A stretch of DNA of 64,000 nt, from the NCBI RefSeq assembly GCF_009739515.1, contig NZ_CP046535.1, forward strand, positions 2,480,001-2,544,000. Reading direction: 5' to 3'. The stretch's first letter is position 1. Each line of letters starts with the position of its first letter. The stretch is from Sphingomonas profundi. GTDB taxonomy: Bacteria > Pseudomonadota > Alphaproteobacteria > Sphingomonadales > Sphingomonadaceae. Below are positions 44,217-55,126 of the stretch, in pieces. A model generated the notes under the pieces. That model was not told the DNA's origin. It made no database searches and saw only the letters and a list, made by a program, of their open reading frames with translations. The position numbers were made by a program, and so were the translations under genes.

Positions 44217-45173
44217 CTAGCGGCGCCCGAGCGGATCGAGCGCGCTCGATCGTGGCGGCGGCGCGCGCCTGACCACCGGCACCGCCGCCATGGCGTGCCT
44301 GGCCGTCGGCACCGTAACCGCGCTCGGCCGCACGCCCATCTCGTCGGCGATCGCGCACAAGGCTGCGATGCGGTTGGCGGTGTCAGGGTGGGTCGAGAAC
44401 AGGCTGTCGCCGCCATGGCCGCGCAGCGCCGGCACGATATAGAGCGACGCCGCCGCCGGGTTGCGGCCGACGACCGGGTTCGGCACCCGCTCCGCCCCCT
44501 GCGCCAGCTTCGCCAGCGCCGAGGCCAGCGCGTGGGGCTTGCCGCTGATCTCCGCGCCGGCGCGGTCCGCGCCATATTCGCGGGTGCGGCTGATCGCCAT
44601 CTGCACGATCATCGCGGCGAAGGGCGCCACCAGCACCGCCAGCAACGTCGCCGCCACGTTCGGCCGCTCGCCATCGCCGCCGCCGAAGAACAGGCCGAAA
44701 TTGGCGAGCATCGATACCGCGCCGGCGATCGTCGCCGTCATCGTCATGATCAGCGTGTCGTGATTGCGGATGTGGCCCAGCTCATGCGCCATGACGCCGG
44801 CGATCTCGTCGCGATCGAGCAGGCCGAGCAGCCCGGTGGTCGCCGCCACCGCCGCGTGGCGCGGGTTGCGGCCGGTGGCGAAGGCGTTCGGATGCGGCGA
44901 GTTGATGACGTAGACGCGCGGGGCAGGCAGGCCGGCGCGACGGGCGAGATCGTGGACCAGCCCGACGAACTCCGGACAGCTACCGACATCGACCTCCCGC
45001 GCGCCATGCATGCGCAGCACGATCGAATCGGCTTTCCAGTAGGTGAACAAGTTCATGCCCGCCGCCACCAGCAGCGCGATCGCCGCGCCGGACGGGCCGC
45101 CGAAGGTGAAGCCCAGCCCCATGAACAGGGCGGTCATCGCCGCCAGCAGCATCGTCGTCCTGAAACCGTTCAT
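44217..45173 (-). CDS. htpX: Membrane zinc metalloprotease HtpX
   Basis: A heat-shock-linked inner-membrane M48 protease that degrades misfolded membrane proteins. The 318-residue sequence has two N-terminal helices (first ~50 residues), the zinc motif [16 protein letters not shown] near residue 130, two further hydrophobic stretches (~150-200), and the third zinc-ligand region [14 protein letters not shown]. The C-terminal ~40 residues are variable. Divergent from the SDHAF4-like gene. Confidence 0.95.
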   Translation of the reverse strand: MNGFRTTMLLAAMTALFMGLGFTFGGPSGAAIALLVAAGMNLFTYWKADSIVLRMHGAREVDVGSCPEFVGLVHDLARRAGLPAPRVYVINSPHPNAFATGRNPRHAAVAATTGLLGLLDRDEIAGVMAHELGHIRNHDTLIMTMTATIAGAVSMLANFGLFFGGGDGERPNVAATLLAVLVAPFAAMIVQMAISRTREYGADRAGAEISGKPHALASALAKLAQGAERVPNPVVGRNPAAASLYIVPALRGHGGDSLFSTHPDTANRIAALCAIADEMGVRPSAVTVPTARHAMAAVPVVRRAPPPRSSALDPLGRR

Positions 45174-45245
45174 CTTGCCAATCCGTCTCCCCGGGCCGAT
45201 GTGGGGAGCAGCGCTTCATTCTGCAATCTTGACGGGAACCGGGCG

Positions 45246-45431
45246 ATGAGCAGCAGCAACGCGGGCGGCAGGCGCCCGGACCATGTCAGGCCGCCGGCCC
45301 ATCTCTCGGCGAACCCGCCGGTGCCGCAGCCGCAGGCCGTGCCGCCGGCGCCCGAACATGGCGGCCGCGACGGCCTGGATCCCACCCGCTACGGCGACTG
45401 GGAGCTGAAAGGCATCGCCGTCGACTTCTAG
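45246..45431 (+). CDS. DUF1674 family protein (SDHAF4-like succinate dehydrogenase assembly factor)
   Basis: A 61-residue protein. The last ~25 residues form the DUF1674 signature, GGRDGLDPTRYGDWELKGIAVDF (in parts), shared with mitochondrial SDHAF4, which assists assembly of flavinated SdhA. The N-terminal half is Pro-rich and disordered. The succinate dehydrogenase genes are not adjacent. ATG 45246 is chosen; longer in-frame starts are antisense to htpX. Confidence 0.88.
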   Translation: MSSSNAGGRRPDHVRPPAHLSANPPVPQPQAVPPAPEHGGRDGLDPTRYGDWELKGIAVDF

Positions 45432-45437
45432 AATCAG

Positions 45438-45569
45438 CTCCTCCCGGAACGGGGAGGGGACCGCGCGAAGCGTGGTGGAGGGGGCGGTCGGCGGACGCGA
45501 CCGCATCGTGTGCCGCGATCCCCCTCCACCATCCTGCGGATGGTCCCCCTCCCCGTTCCGGGGAGGAAC
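45438..45569. repeat. Inverted pair of dispersed palindromic repeats, copies 3 and 4
   Basis: The left unit (45438-45484) and the right unit (45520-45569, inverted) flank a 35-nt core. Both carry CGGAACGGGGAGGGG on the appropriate strand, an internal hairpin (ACCGCGCGAAGCGTGGT or ACCATCCGCAGGATGGT) and GGAGGGG. It separates the convergent DUF1674 and gpsA genes, so it may also act as a bidirectional transcription barrier. Confidence 0.85.
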
Positions 45570-45582
45570 TGCCTTTCCCGCC

Positions 45583-46560
45583 TCAGCCCTCCGCGCGCAG
45601 CGGCCGCGCGAGCAGCGCCTCCACCACGCGATCGACCAGCGCCGTGCCCTCCAGCAGCGCGCACACCGCGCCGACGATCGGCATGTCGACGCCGGCGGCG
45701 GCGGCGGCATCGCGCAGCACCGGCGCGGTGAAGGCGCCCTCGGCCACCGTCCGCCGGTCCGCCAGCAGATCCTCCGCGCGGCGGCCCTGCCCCAGCCCCA
45801 GCCCCAGCGAGAAGTTGCGCGAGCTGGCGGACGAGCAGGTGAGGACCAGATCGCCGAGCCCCGACAGGCCGGCCAGGGTCGCGGCGTCCGCCCCCCGCGC
45901 CAGGCCGAAGCGCGTCATCTCGGCGAAGCCCCGGCTGATGAGGGCGGCGCGCGCATTCTGGCCGAGGCCCCGCCCCTCGACGACGCCGCAGGCGATCGCC
46001 AGCACATTCTTCACCGCGCCGCCGATCTCCGCGCCGATCACGTCGGCCGAGACATAGGGGCGGAAGCCCGGCCGCGCGAGCCGCGCCGCCAGCCCCGCGC
46101 CCACCTCCGCATCCGCGCAGGCCAAGGTCACGGCGGTCGGCAGGCCGGCCGCCACCTCGTGCGCGAAGGTGGGTCCGGAGAGGACGGCGATCGACGCCCC
46201 GGGCCGTGCCTCGGCCGCGATCTCTGACATCAGCCGGCCGGTGCCTGCCTCGATCCCCTTGGCGCACAGCACCAACGCCGCGTCGCCCGGCGGCAGGGTG
46301 GCGAGCACGGCGCGCAGATGCTGCGCCGGCGTCACCGCCAGCAGCGCCTCGCACGCGGCCAGATCGGCGATGGCGCCGGTCGCGCGGATCGCCGGGGAGA
46401 GCGGCACGCCGGCGAGGAACAGGCTGTTCTCGCGGGCATCGTTGATCGCCGCCACCACCTCCGGCTCGCGCGCCCAGAGGATGACGGGATCGCCGCCGGC
46501 CGCCGCCACCTGGGCCAGCGCGGTGCCCCACGCGCCCCCGCCGATCACGCCGATCCTCAT
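45583..46560 (-). CDS. gpsA: NAD(P)H-dependent glycerol-3-phosphate dehydrogenase
   Basis: Reduces dihydroxyacetone phosphate to glycerol-3-phosphate for phospholipid synthesis. The 325-residue protein has the dinucleotide-binding [15 protein letters not shown] at the N-terminus, [35 protein letters not shown], the catalytic-lysine region [13 protein letters not shown] and [12 protein letters not shown]. The start overlaps the tsaD stop by ATGA. Confidence 0.97.
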   Translation of the reverse strand: MRIGVIGGGAWGTALAQVAAAGGDPVILWAREPEVVAAINDARENSLFLAGVPLSPAIRATGAIADLAACEALLAVTPAQHLRAVLATLPPGDAALVLCAKGIEAGTGRLMSEIAAEARPGASIAVLSGPTFAHEVAAGLPTAVTLACADAEVGAGLAARLARPGFRPYVSADVIGAEIGGAVKNVLAIACGVVEGRGLGQNARAALISRGFAEMTRFGLARGADAATLAGLSGLGDLVLTCSSASSRNFSLGLGLGQGRRAEDLLADRRTVAEGAFTAPVLRDAAAAAGVDMPIVGAVCALLEGTALVDRVVEALLARPLRAEG

Positions 46561-47591
46561 GCCTTCACCCCCGCGCCGCGCGCCTTTGCCGCCGATGGAT
46601 CGAGCGGCCAGCGCGCGCGTGCCGCCACGTCCAGCGGATCGGTCAGCCCGGCGGCGAACCGTTCCGCGCCGGCCCAGCCGATCATCGCCGCATTGTCCGT
46701 GCAGAGCCATAGCGGCGGTGCGACGAACGGCAGATCGGCCCGCGCGGCGATATCCGAGAGCGCCGCCCGCACCGCGCCGTTGGCGGCGACGCCGCCCGCC
46801 ACGACCAGCGCCGTGGCGCCGCCGGCAAGGGCCAGCGCGCGGCGCGTGCGATCGACGAGGCAGTCCACCACCGCCTGCTGGAACGATGCGGCGATATCCT
46901 CGGCCGGGTGGATGCCGGCGTCGCGCGCGCGCAGCACGGCGCTCTTGAGGCCGGCGAAGGAGAAATGCGGCTCCGCCGTGCCCACCAGCGGGCGCGGCAG
47001 CGGCACCGCCCGCGGATCGCCGCCACGCGCCGCCTGCTCCACCGCCGGCCCGCCGGGAAAGCCGAGGCCGAGCAGCTTGGCCGTCTTGTCGAACGCCTCG
47101 CCCGCCGCATCGTCGATCGTCGTCGCCAGCCGCCGGTAGCGGCCGACCCCCTCGACGAACAGCAGCTGGCAATGCCCGCCGGACACCAGCAGCAGCAGAT
47201 AGGGAAAGGCGAGGCCGGCATCGGCCAGCCGCGGGCTCAGCGCATGGCCTTCCAGATGGTTGACCGCCACCAGCGGCTTGCCCGCCGCCAGCGCCAGCGC
47301 CTTGCCCGTCACCAGCCCCACCATCACCCCGCCGATCAGCCCCGGCCCGGCTGTCGCCGCGATTGCATCGACCTGCGCCAAGGTGACGCCCGCATCCGCC
47401 AGCGCCTGGCCGACCAGCGGCGTCAGCATCTCGACATGGGCGCGCGCCGCGATCTCCGGCACCACGCCGCCGAACGGCCGGTGCGCCGCCTCCTGCCCGG
47501 CGAGGCGGTGGGCGAGCACGACGCGGTCGCCCGTCACCAGCGCGGCGGCCGTCTCGTCGCAGGAGGATTCGAGGCCGAGGATCAGGGTCAT
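46557..47591 (-). CDS. tsaD: tRNA N6-threonylcarbamoyladenosine transferase TsaD
   Basis: Makes the universal t6A37 modification of ANN-decoding tRNAs together with TsaB, TsaC and TsaE. The 344-residue protein has [15 protein letters not shown], the metal-binding HVEMLTPLV and [25 protein letters not shown], and the ATP-binding [22 protein letters not shown] (in parts), plus [16 protein letters not shown]. Upstream of gpsA in a two-gene operon; divergent from hemC with 43 nt between starts. Confidence 0.97.
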   Translation of the reverse strand: MTLILGLESSCDETAAALVTGDRVVLAHRLAGQEAAHRPFGGVVPEIAARAHVEMLTPLVGQALADAGVTLAQVDAIAATAGPGLIGGVMVGLVTGKALALAAGKPLVAVNHLEGHALSPRLADAGLAFPYLLLLVSGGHCQLLFVEGVGRYRRLATTIDDAAGEAFDKTAKLLGLGFPGGPAVEQAARGGDPRAVPLPRPLVGTAEPHFSFAGLKSAVLRARDAGIHPAEDIAASFQQAVVDCLVDRTRRALALAGGATALVVAGGVAANGAVRAALSDIAARADLPFVAPPLWLCTDNAAMIGWAGAERFAAGLTDPLDVAARARWPLDPSAAKARGAGVKA

Positions 47592-47634
47592 GCCGGCTTC
47601 CCTGCCACCGCTTCGGGCGTTAGGGCAACCGGCC

Positions 47635-48570
47635 ATGCACCTGCCCCTCCGCCTCGGCACGCGCGGATCCCCGCTCGCCCTCACCCAGGCCCGCATGGTC
47701 GCCGCCGCGCTGCGTGCGGCGCATGGCTGGCGCGACGACGATATCGTGATCGTGCCGATCCGCACCTCCGGCGATCGCATCCAGGATCGCGCGCTGGCCG
47801 AAGTCGGCGGCAAGGCGCTGTGGACCAAGGAGCTCGATCGCGCGCTGCTGGCGCGGGAGATCGACTTCGCCGTCCACTCGATGAAGGATGTCGAGACGAT
47901 CCGCCCGGCCGAGATCGCCATCGCCGCAATGCTGCCGCGCGCCGACGTGCGGGACCGGCTGATCGGCGCCGACAGCCTCGCCGCGCTGCGGCCCGATCCG
48001 GTGATCGGCACCTCCTCGCCGCGCCGGTCCGCCCAGCTGCGGCGCGAGCGGCCGGACGTGACGATCACGCTGTTCCGCGGCAATGTCGACACCCGCCTCT
48101 CCCGCCTGAACCTGGGCGAGGCGGACGCGACCCTGCTGGCCGCCGCCGGCCTCGACCGCCTCGGCCGGCCGGAGATCGGCGTCGCCATCCCGATCGAGCA
48201 GATGCTGCCCGCCCCCGCCCAGGGCGCCGTGGGGATCGAGGCGCTGGCGGCCAACGCCGCCGTCCGCGAGGGCCTGGCGGCGATCGACGACGGCGCGACC
48301 AGCCGCTGCGTGGCGGCCGAGCGGGCGCTGCTGGCCGCACTCGGCGCGGACTGCCGCTCGCCCGTCGCGGCGCTGGCGGTGGCGGCGGCGGGCGGGCTGC
48401 GGCTGCGCGCCGAGATCCTGGCCGAGGACGGCGCCGAGTGCGTCGCCGGCGAGGCGCTGCTGCCGGGCGCGGCGATCGACGGCGGCGCGGATGCGCGGCA
48501 CGCGGCCGCGCTGGCGCGCGACCTGCTCGGCCGCGCCAGCCCGGCGCTGCGGGCGCTGTTCACCGGGTGA
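47635..48570 (+). CDS. hemC: Hydroxymethylbilane synthase (porphobilinogen deaminase)
   Basis: Polymerises four porphobilinogens to hydroxymethylbilane in tetrapyrrole synthesis. The 311-residue protein shows [39 protein letters not shown] (catalytic Asp region), [11 protein letters not shown] and the dipyrromethane-cofactor cysteine in [12 protein letters not shown]. hemD starts inside its stop codon (GTGA). Confidence 0.97.
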   Translation: MHLPLRLGTRGSPLALTQARMVAAALRAAHGWRDDDIVIVPIRTSGDRIQDRALAEVGGKALWTKELDRALLAREIDFAVHSMKDVETIRPAEIAIAAMLPRADVRDRLIGADSLAALRPDPVIGTSSPRRSAQLRRERPDVTITLFRGNVDTRLSRLNLGEADATLLAAAGLDRLGRPEIGVAIPIEQMLPAPAQGAVGIEALAANAAVREGLAAIDDGATSRCVAAERALLAALGADCRSPVAALAVAAAGGLRLRAEILAEDGAECVAGEALLPGAAIDGGADARHAAALARDLLGRASPALRALFTG

Positions 48571-49271
48571 GCGGCACGCTGCTGATCCTGCGGCCGGAAC
48601 CCGGCGCCGCCGCCACGGCGCGGCGGGCCGCGTCGCTCGGCTTCGCGACGGTGGCGACCCCGCTGTTCGTCGTCCGCCCGATCGCGTGGGCGGCGCCCGA
48701 TCCGGCCGCGTTCGACGCGCTGCTGCTGACGAGCGCCAGCGCGGTGCGTGCCGGCGGGGACGGGCTGGCGCGCTACCTGGCGCTGCCGGTGCACGCGGTG
48801 GGGGAGGCGACGGCGGCGGCGGCGCGCGCGGCCGGCTTCGCCACCGTCCACGCAGGCGAAGGCGACGCGGCGGCGCTGGCGGCGGGCCTCGCGCGGTCCG
48901 GCGTGCGGCGCGCCCTCCACCTCGCCGGGCGCGAGCATCGCCCGCTGGTCGCCGACGGCGTGGCGGTTGAGACGCGGATCGTCTACGCCGCCGATCCGGC
49001 CGCGGCGCTGGCGCCCGCCGCCGCGGCCGCCGCCCGCGCCGGCGCCGTCGCCCTGCTCCACTCGCCGCGCGCGGCGGCGCTCTACCGCGCGCTCGCTCTG
49101 GCCGGCGGGCTCGCGACCGAGGGCCTGACGATCGCCGCGATCAGCCCGGCGGCGCTCTCGGCCGCCGGCACGAACTGGCGCGCGACGGCGGCCGCCACCG
49201 ATCCGACCGACGAGGCGCTGCTGGCAGCGGCGGCGCGCTTGTGCGATCAGGGGCGCGGAACGGAGGGCTGA
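48567..49271 (+). CDS. hemD: Uroporphyrinogen-III synthase
   Basis: Closes and inverts ring D of hydroxymethylbilane. HemD sequences are poorly conserved; this 234-residue protein has [21 protein letters not shown] at the N-terminus, [15 protein letters not shown] in the first domain, [17 protein letters not shown] at the hinge, and a second-domain segment [17 protein letters not shown] and [10 protein letters not shown]. Gene order right after hemC supports the call. The product is very alanine-rich. Confidence 0.9.
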   Translation: MSGTLLILRPEPGAAATARRAASLGFATVATPLFVVRPIAWAAPDPAAFDALLLTSASAVRAGGDGLARYLALPVHAVGEATAAAARAAGFATVHAGEGDAAALAAGLARSGVRRALHLAGREHRPLVADGVAVETRIVYAADPAAALAPAAAAAARAGAVALLHSPRAAALYRALALAGGLATEGLTIAAISPAALSAAGTNWRATAAATDPTDEALLAAAARLCDQGRGTEG

Positions 49272-50161
49272 TGGCGAGCGAATATCATCCGGTGGAGGAG
49301 GCGCCACGCTCGCGCATATGGCTGCGCTGGCTGATCCTGTTCGTGCTGGTGTTCGCGGCAGGCGCCGCATCGATGGGCTATGTGCTGACCCACTGGTCGG
49401 TCGCCGCACGCTACATCGCCGGCGGCGCGGCGCAGCCCGCGGCCCAGCCCGCAGCCGCCCGCCCGGTGACGATCGTGCAACCGGCGGCGCCGGTGCCCGC
49501 CTTCGATCCCGCGCGTGAGGCCGTGATCGAGCGGCGCGTGGCCGGCCTTGAGGCGCGGCTCGCCCAGATCAACGCCCGCGCCAACGCAGCGGTGGGCAAT
49601 GCCGACCGGGCCGAGGGGCTGCTCGTCGCCTTTGCCGCGCGACGCGCGCTCGATCGCGGCGTGGCGCTCGGCTATATCGAGGCGCTGCTGCGCGAGCGTT
49701 TCGGCCAGAGCCAGCCGCAGGCGGTGGCGACGATCATCGCCGCCGGCCGCCAGCCGGTGACGCTGGAGGAGTTGCAGGCCGGCCTCGGCGATATCGGCCC
49801 CGCTCTGTCCGGCGGCGGGCCGAACGAGAGCTGGCTGGACGGGGTGCGCCGCGAGCTTGCCGGTCTGGTGATCGTCCGCCGCGCCAACGTGCCCTCGCCC
49901 GACCCCGCCGACCGGCTGGCCCGCGCCCGCCGCCAGCTGGAGGCGGGCCATGTCGCGACCGCACTGGCAGAGGTGGCGCGGATGCCGGGGCGGGAGGCCG
50001 CCGCCGGCTGGATCGCCACCGCCCGCCGCTACGCCGCCGCGCGCGATGCGCTGGACGTGATCGAGACTGCGGCACTGCTGGAGCCGCGCGGCGTTCAACC
50101 GCCACCCGCCGCCACCCCGCCATCCGGCGACGGGCCGCAGACCATCGGAGGCCAGCCGTGA
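49271..50161 (+). CDS. Mitofilin (Mic60)-like membrane protein, short form
   Basis: A 296-residue protein with one N-terminal membrane helix (about residues 18-42: [23 protein letters not shown], read in parts), an Ala/Pro-rich periplasmic linker, a short helical segment with coiled-coil character ([21 protein letters not shown] region) and a helical C-terminal part ending in a Pro-rich tail. In alphaproteobacteria the Mic60/mitofilin homologue, which bends inner membranes, lies just after hemD. Position and topology fit, but this protein is shorter than typical Mic60 and the mitofilin signature could not be confirmed. Overlaps hemD by TGATG. Confidence 0.62.
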   Translation: MASEYHPVEEAPRSRIWLRWLILFVLVFAAGAASMGYVLTHWSVAARYIAGGAAQPAAQPAAARPVTIVQPAAPVPAFDPAREAVIERRVAGLEARLAQINARANAAVGNADRAEGLLVAFAARRALDRGVALGYIEALLRERFGQSQPQAVATIIAAGRQPVTLEELQAGLGDIGPALSGGGPNESWLDGVRRELAGLVIVRRANVPSPDPADRLARARRQLEAGHVATALAEVARMPGREAAAGWIATARRYAAARDALDVIETAALLEPRGVQPPPAATPPSGDGPQTIGGQP

Positions 50162-50523
50162 GAATCGTCCTGTCCGTCACTCTCGTCCTCGCTGCCGCCG
50201 CGCCGGCGCGGGCGGCGCCGCCGCCCAACCCCTATCAGCAGCGGCTGATGGCGCTGGACGCGCCGCGCCGCGCCGCCGCCATCCGCGGCGCCATCGGCGG
50301 CAACGGCCAGCGCTGCGGCCGGATCGAGCCGCCGGTCTATCGCGGGACGTACAAGAACACGTTCATGTGGGCGGCGCGCTGCCAGCCCGGCGGCGAATAT
50401 GCCATCTACATCGGGCCGGACGGATCCGCTCAGGTGCGCCCCTGCGCCGATCAGGCGAAGCTGGGCCTGCCCGCCTGCAACCTGCCGCCGCCGACCGTGA
50501 CGAAGCCGCGCCGCGGCTCTTGA
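50158..50523 (+). CDS. Small exported protein of unknown function
   Basis: A 121-residue protein with a signal peptide (IVLSVTLVLAAAAPARAAP, cleavage probably after ARA). The mature ~100 residues hold four cysteines (QRCGRI, AARCQPG, VRPCADQ, PACNLP), which could form two disulfides in the periplasm, and an aromatic/glycine stretch (YRGTYKNTFMWAARCQPGGE, in parts). No named family is recognised. The GTG start overlaps the stop of the preceding gene (GTGA), placing it at the end of the hemC-hemD-mitofilin-like operon. Confidence 0.7.
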   Translation: MRIVLSVTLVLAAAAPARAAPPPNPYQQRLMALDAPRRAAAIRGAIGGNGQRCGRIEPPVYRGTYKNTFMWAARCQPGGEYAIYIGPDGSAQVRPCADQAKLGLPACNLPPPTVTKPRRGS

Positions 50524-50709
50524 GGGTCGATCCGGCTTTCCGCTCCTGCCGAGGAGCCGCTGAGCGTGCCGAAGCGGCGTCCCGAAGCACGTCAACGTCC
50601 AGGGCCGTGCCCTTCGAGACGGCATCTCGCCGGGCTCATCGCCCCTCAGGGTAAGCGAACCATTTGAGCGCCCGCCACCCTTGACCTGAGGCTTCGCCGG
50701 AGCCACATG

Positions 50710-50736
50710 GCAATCGGATCGAAATCGTCCGATTGC
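50710..50736. promoter_or_regulatory. Perfect 9-9-9 palindrome, candidate operator of the suf operon
   Basis: Arms GCAATCGGA (50710-50718) and TCCGATTGC (50728-50736) are perfect inverted repeats around a 9-nt spacer. The site ends 12 nt before the ATG of the Rrf2 regulator and lies just downstream of a TTGACC box (50681-50686), a plausible -35 element. This fits an autoregulatory operator for the Fe-S-sensing regulator. Its sequence differs from the classical E. coli IscR sites. Confidence 0.6.
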
Positions 50737-50748
50737 TTCAAGGATGCC

Positions 50749-51198
50749 ATGCGGCTCACCAGCCTTACCGATTATGCGGTCGTCATGCTCTCCGCCGCCG
50801 CGCGCCACGGCGCAGAGGCGCGGCTGAGCGCGACCTTGCTGTCCGACGAGACGGGCGTGCCGCTGCCCACGGCGCAGAAGCTGATGGGGCGGCTCGCCGC
50901 CTCCGGCCTGCTCCACTCGGCGCGCGGCACCGGCGGCGGCTTCGTCCTCGCCCGCCCGGCGGCGGCGATCAGCCTGGCCGACATCGTCGAGGCGGTCGAG
51001 GGGCCGATCGCGATGACGGCCTGCGTCGAGGACGGCCGGCACGATTGCGGGCTGGAGGAGGCCTGCCGCGTGAAGCCGCACTGGTCCGCCGTCAACCATG
51101 CGGTGAAGGGCGCGCTCGGCGGCATCTCGCTAGCCACGCTCGCGGCCCCGGCGCCTCCCGTGCCGGCGGCCGCCACGTTTACAGGAACACCGGCATGA
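50749..51198 (+). CDS. Rrf2-family SUF system Fe-S assembly regulator
   Basis: A 149-residue Rrf2 transcription factor heading the suf operon, expected to bind an Fe-S cluster and tune suf expression. The winged helix is near residues 1-65 ([39 protein letters not shown]), the wing has [12 protein letters not shown], and three cysteines ([17 protein letters not shown] segment) form the predicted cluster site. ATG 50749 is preferred to the in-frame ATG 50707 because the palindrome at 50710-50736 would otherwise be coding. Overlaps sufB by ATGA. Confidence 0.93.
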   Translation: MRLTSLTDYAVVMLSAAARHGAEARLSATLLSDETGVPLPTAQKLMGRLAASGLLHSARGTGGGFVLARPAAAISLADIVEAVEGPIAMTACVEDGRHDCGLEEACRVKPHWSAVNHAVKGALGGISLATLAAPAPPVPAAATFTGTPA

Positions 51199-52667
51199 GT
51201 GACGTGCGCAACCGCGAGGCGCTGGACGCCGCCGAGAAGCTCTCCACCTACGAATGGGGCTTCAATTCGGACATCGAGCAGGAGTTCGCGCCCAAGGGGC
51301 TGAACGAGGATATCGTCCGCTTCATCTCGGCCAAGAAGAACGAGCCGGAGTGGATGCTCGACTGGCGGCTGAAGGCCTTTCGCCTGTGGCTGACCCTGGA
51401 CGCGCCGGACTGGGCGAAGCTGAACGTGCCGCCGATCGACTATCAGGACGCCTATTATTACGCCGCGCCCAAGGAGAAGCCGAAGCTCGACTCGCTCGAC
51501 GAGGTCGATCCCGAGATCCTGCGCGTCTACGAGAAGCTGGGCATTCCGATCGAGGAGCAGAAGGTGCTCGCCGGCGTGGAGGGCGGTCGCAAGGTGGCGG
51601 TCGACGCCGTGTTCGACAGCGTCTCCGTCGCCACGACCTTCCGCGCCGAGCTGGAGAAAGCGGGCGTCATCTTCCGCTCGATCAGCGAGGCGGTGCGCGA
51701 ATATCCCGATCTGGTGCGCAAGTGGCTCGGCCGCGTGGTGCCGGTGCAGGACAATTACTTCGCGGCGCTGAACGCGGCCGTGTTCTCCGACGGCACCTTC
51801 GTCTACATTCCGGAGGGCGTGCGCTGCCCGATGGAATTGAGCACCTACTTCCGCATCAACGCCGCCAATACGGGGCAGTTCGAACGGACGCTGATCGTGG
51901 CCGACAAGGGCAGCTATGTCAGCTACCTCGAAGGCTGCACCGCGCCGATGCGCGACGAGAACCAGCTGCACGCGGCGGTGGTGGAGCTCGTCGCGATGGA
52001 CGATGCCGAGATCAAATATTCCACCGTGCAGAACTGGTATCCGGGCGACGCCGAGGGGCGCGGTGGCATCTACAATTTCGTCACCAAGCGCGCGCTGTGC
52101 CAAGGCCGCAACAGCAAGGTCAGCTGGACGCAGGTGGAGACGGGCTCGGCCATCACCTGGAAATATCCGAGCTGCGTGCTGGCGGGCGAGAACAGCGTCG
52201 GCGAATTCTACTCGGTGGCGGTGACGAACAATCGCCAGCAGGCCGATACCGGCACGAAGATGATCCATCTGGGCAAGGGATCGCGCTCGACGATCGTGTC
52301 CAAGGGCATCAGCGCCGGCCGCAGCGATAACACCTATCGCGGTCTCGTGCGCGTGGGGCCGACCGCCGAGAACGTGCGCAACCACACGCAGTGCGACTCG
52401 CTGCTGCTGGGTTCGGAGTGCGGCGCGCACACCGTGCCGTATATCGAAGTGCGCAACCCCTCCGCCCAGATCGAGCATGAGGCGACGACGAGCAAGATCA
52501 GCGACGACCAGCTGTTCTACGCGATGCAGCGCGGCCTGAACGCGGAGGACGCCGTGGCGCTGATCGTCAACGGCTTCGCCAAGGAGGTGCTGCAGCAGCT
52601 GCCGATGGAGTTCGCGGTAGAAGCACAGAAGCTGCTGGGGATATCGCTTGAGGGGAGCGTTGGGTGA
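51195..52667 (+). CDS. sufB: Fe-S cluster assembly protein SufB
   Basis: The scaffold core of the SufBCD complex, 490 residues. Conserved stretches: [37 protein letters not shown] (both in parts), VFIPEG-like [32 protein letters not shown] (conserved Cys), and [14 protein letters not shown] with the C-terminal cluster-site cysteine. Translationally coupled to the regulator. Confidence 0.98.
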   Translation: MSDVRNREALDAAEKLSTYEWGFNSDIEQEFAPKGLNEDIVRFISAKKNEPEWMLDWRLKAFRLWLTLDAPDWAKLNVPPIDYQDAYYYAAPKEKPKLDSLDEVDPEILRVYEKLGIPIEEQKVLAGVEGGRKVAVDAVFDSVSVATTFRAELEKAGVIFRSISEAVREYPDLVRKWLGRVVPVQDNYFAALNAAVFSDGTFVYIPEGVRCPMELSTYFRINAANTGQFERTLIVADKGSYVSYLEGCTAPMRDENQLHAAVVELVAMDDAEIKYSTVQNWYPGDAEGRGGIYNFVTKRALCQGRNSKVSWTQVETGSAITWKYPSCVLAGENSVGEFYSVAVTNNRQQADTGTKMIHLGKGSRSTIVSKGISAGRSDNTYRGLVRVGPTAENVRNHTQCDSLLLGSECGAHTVPYIEVRNPSAQIEHEATTSKISDDQLFYAMQRGLNAEDAVALIVNGFAKEVLQQLPMEFAVEAQKLLGISLEGSVG

Positions 52668-53033
52668 TCGCGCTTCTAGCCCTGTTTCAGTTGCACATGC
52701 CTTCGCCTGCCGACGATTTGACGCTGGTTGAGCGGGTGACGCTTGTGCAGGCAGTCACTCCTTACGCGCACTGCATTAACGGGCATCTGCCGGCCTCGTA
52801 TTTCGATTGGCCAACCAAGGCTGCGATGAATGATGCCGAATTGCGCCAGAGAATGGATAAAATGGCAGAAACCTTCTCATCTTGTAAGAACGAACGGGCT
52901 TTAATCAGAACGCCCATCGCAAGTCGCAAATCGGTTATGTTCGTTGATCGGCTAGAGGACAGTTATACGTACCCGGTGATGCTCGGCACGGAGCCGCAGC
53001 TTCTGATTGATCCCCGTGAGGCGAAATCTTCCA

Positions 53034-53050
<17 letters not shown>
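52664..53050 (+). CDS. Unknown 128-aa protein between sufB and sufC
   Basis: A GTG start overlaps the sufB stop (GTGA) and the 3' end overlaps the sufC start by 17 nt. The product has a weakly hydrophobic N-terminus ([18 protein letters not shown]), a stretch with aromatic residues ([17 protein letters not shown]), a second cysteine in [11 protein letters not shown] and a C-terminal [15 protein letters not shown]. No family is recognised. Base composition differs: 52801-52920 holds 57 G+C in 120 (hand count), well below the neighbours. It may be a recent acquisition or fast-evolving gene co-translated with suf. Confidence 0.6.
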
Positions 53051-53780
<730 letters not shown>

Positions 53781-53794
53781 GCGCGACCGCCCAA

Positions 53795-53930
53795 TTCCTC
53801 CCCGGCACGGGGATGGGGACCGGCGCGGCCGTTGGAGGGCGCGCGCGGCATACGCTGTGCTCCCTTTTGAGTGCCTCATCTGCCTCCCTCCCCCTCCACC
53901 AGCCTGCCGCCGCTTCCCTTCCCGGCGGCG
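53795..53930. repeat. Palindromic repeat pair between sufC and sufD, copy 5 plus a degenerate partner
   Basis: The left unit (53795-53840) starts TTCCTCCCCGGCACGGGGA and ends GGAGGG, with GGGGACC in the usual place. A degenerate inverted unit (53890-53930) has CCCCCTCCACCAGCCTG. The pair fills almost the whole sufC-sufD gap inside an operon. Confidence 0.75.
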
Positions 53931-53940
53931 AGGTGAAATC

Positions 53941-55023
53941 ATGAGCCTCGCGCTCCCGTCCCCGCGCGAGGAGGCGTGGCGCTGGTCCGATCTCTCCGGC
54001 CTGGCGGCGCTCGCCGAAGGCAGCCCGGCCGGCGGCGCGATCGATCCGGCGCACCTGTGGCTGAACCTCGGCGGCCCGCGGCTGCTGTTCGTCGACGGGC
54101 GGCTCGATGCGGCGCGCAGCGCGCCGGGCGTCATCGCCATCGGCCCGGTCGATGCGGCCAGCGAGCATCCGCTCGGCCGCCTCGCCGCCGGTAACGGCTG
54201 GACCCTGGCGATCGGCCGCGATCACGCCGCCGCCGGCCCGGTCGAGATCGTCCATGTCGCGACCGGCGGCGCCAGCCACCTGCCGGCGCGCATCGCGCTG
54301 GCCGAGGATGCGCAGGCGAGCATCGTCGAGACGTTCGTCGGCGATGGCTGGGCCAACCGGCTGACCGCGATCGCGCTCGATCACGGCGCGCGGCTGATGC
54401 GCGGCGTGCGGCTGATGCAGGCGAGCGGCTTTACCTCGCTGCGCGACGAGGCGGTGCTCGGGCGCGGCGCGAGCCTGGTCACGACGATCCTCGGCGTCGG
54501 CGGCGCCGGCACGCGGATCGACGGCGCCGTCACCCTGGCGGCACCCGGCGGCTATGCCGAATATGGCGGCGCGCTGCTGGCGCGCGGCGGCCAGCGCCAC
54601 GACGCGGCCGTCGTTGTCCGCCATGCCGCCACGGAGGGCACCAGCCGCCAGCTGTGGCGCGCCGTGGCCGACGACACCGCCACCGCCAGCCTGGCCGCCC
54701 GTGTCGAGGTGGCGCGCGACGCGCAGAAGACGGACGGCGAGCAGTCGCTGCGCGGCCTGCTCCTGCGGCGTACCGCGACGGTGAACCTGAAGCCCGAGCT
54801 GGAGATCTTCGCCGACGACGTGAAGTGCGCCCACGGCGCCACGGTGGGCGAGTTGGACGCGCGCGCGCTCTTCTATCTCGCCAGCCGGGGCCTGCCGCCG
54901 GCGCAGGCGCGCGCGCTGCTGACCCGCGCCTTCATCGCCGACGCACTCGGCCGGATCGGCGAGGAGGCGGTGCGCGAGGCGTTCGTCGCCGATGCCGATG
55001 CGTGGCTGGGAAGCACGGAATGA
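53941..55023 (+). CDS. sufD: Fe-S cluster assembly protein SufD
   Basis: The SufB paralogue of the SufBC2D scaffold, 360 residues. The family shows in the N-terminal PREEAWRWSDLSGL, the beta-helix region, LWRAVADDTATASLAARVEV, and the C-terminal NLKPELEIFADDVKCAHGATVGELD (in parts) with the conserved Cys-x-His. ATG 53941 lies directly after a G/A-rich GGCGAGGTGAAATC stretch that can serve as ribosome site. Confidence 0.95.
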   Translation: MSLALPSPREEAWRWSDLSGLAALAEGSPAGGAIDPAHLWLNLGGPRLLFVDGRLDAARSAPGVIAIGPVDAASEHPLGRLAAGNGWTLAIGRDHAAAGPVEIVHVATGGASHLPARIALAEDAQASIVETFVGDGWANRLTAIALDHGARLMRGVRLMQASGFTSLRDEAVLGRGASLVTTILGVGGAGTRIDGAVTLAAPGGYAEYGGALLARGGQRHDAAVVVRHAATEGTSRQLWRAVADDTATASLAARVEVARDAQKTDGEQSLRGLLLRRTATVNLKPELEIFADDVKCAHGATVGELDARALFYLASRGLPPAQARALLTRAFIADALGRIGEEAVREAFVADADAWLGSTE

Positions 55024-55030
55024 GCCGATA

Positions 55031-55060
55031 TTCTCCCTCACCCCTTCGGCTCAGGGGAGG
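55031..55060. repeat. Short palindromic element between sufD and sufS
   Basis: CTCCCTCACCCC-TTCGGC-TCAGGGGAGG forms an imperfect hairpin of the CCCTCACCCC type also used in the rpoB-rpoC gap. The rest of the 103-nt gap shows nothing further. Confidence 0.5.
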
Positions 55061-55126
55061 TCGCGATCGTTCGCGGTCTGAACCGTGCGCCCCGATGACG
55101 CCCGCATTCGAGAGGTACGGACGCTA

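Noticed and set aside
46557-49409. A 950-residue minus-strand open frame continuing upstream of tsaD
   Set aside because: Only the last 344 residues are tsaD; the rest is antisense to hemC and hemD, low-complexity (Arg, Ala, Ser) and without motifs.
50524-50700. Possible gene between the exported protein and the suf regulator
   Set aside because: No supported ORF. The stretch resembles a degenerate form of the intergenic element with CCCTTCGAGACGG and CCTCAGGGT blocks seen in sphingomonads.
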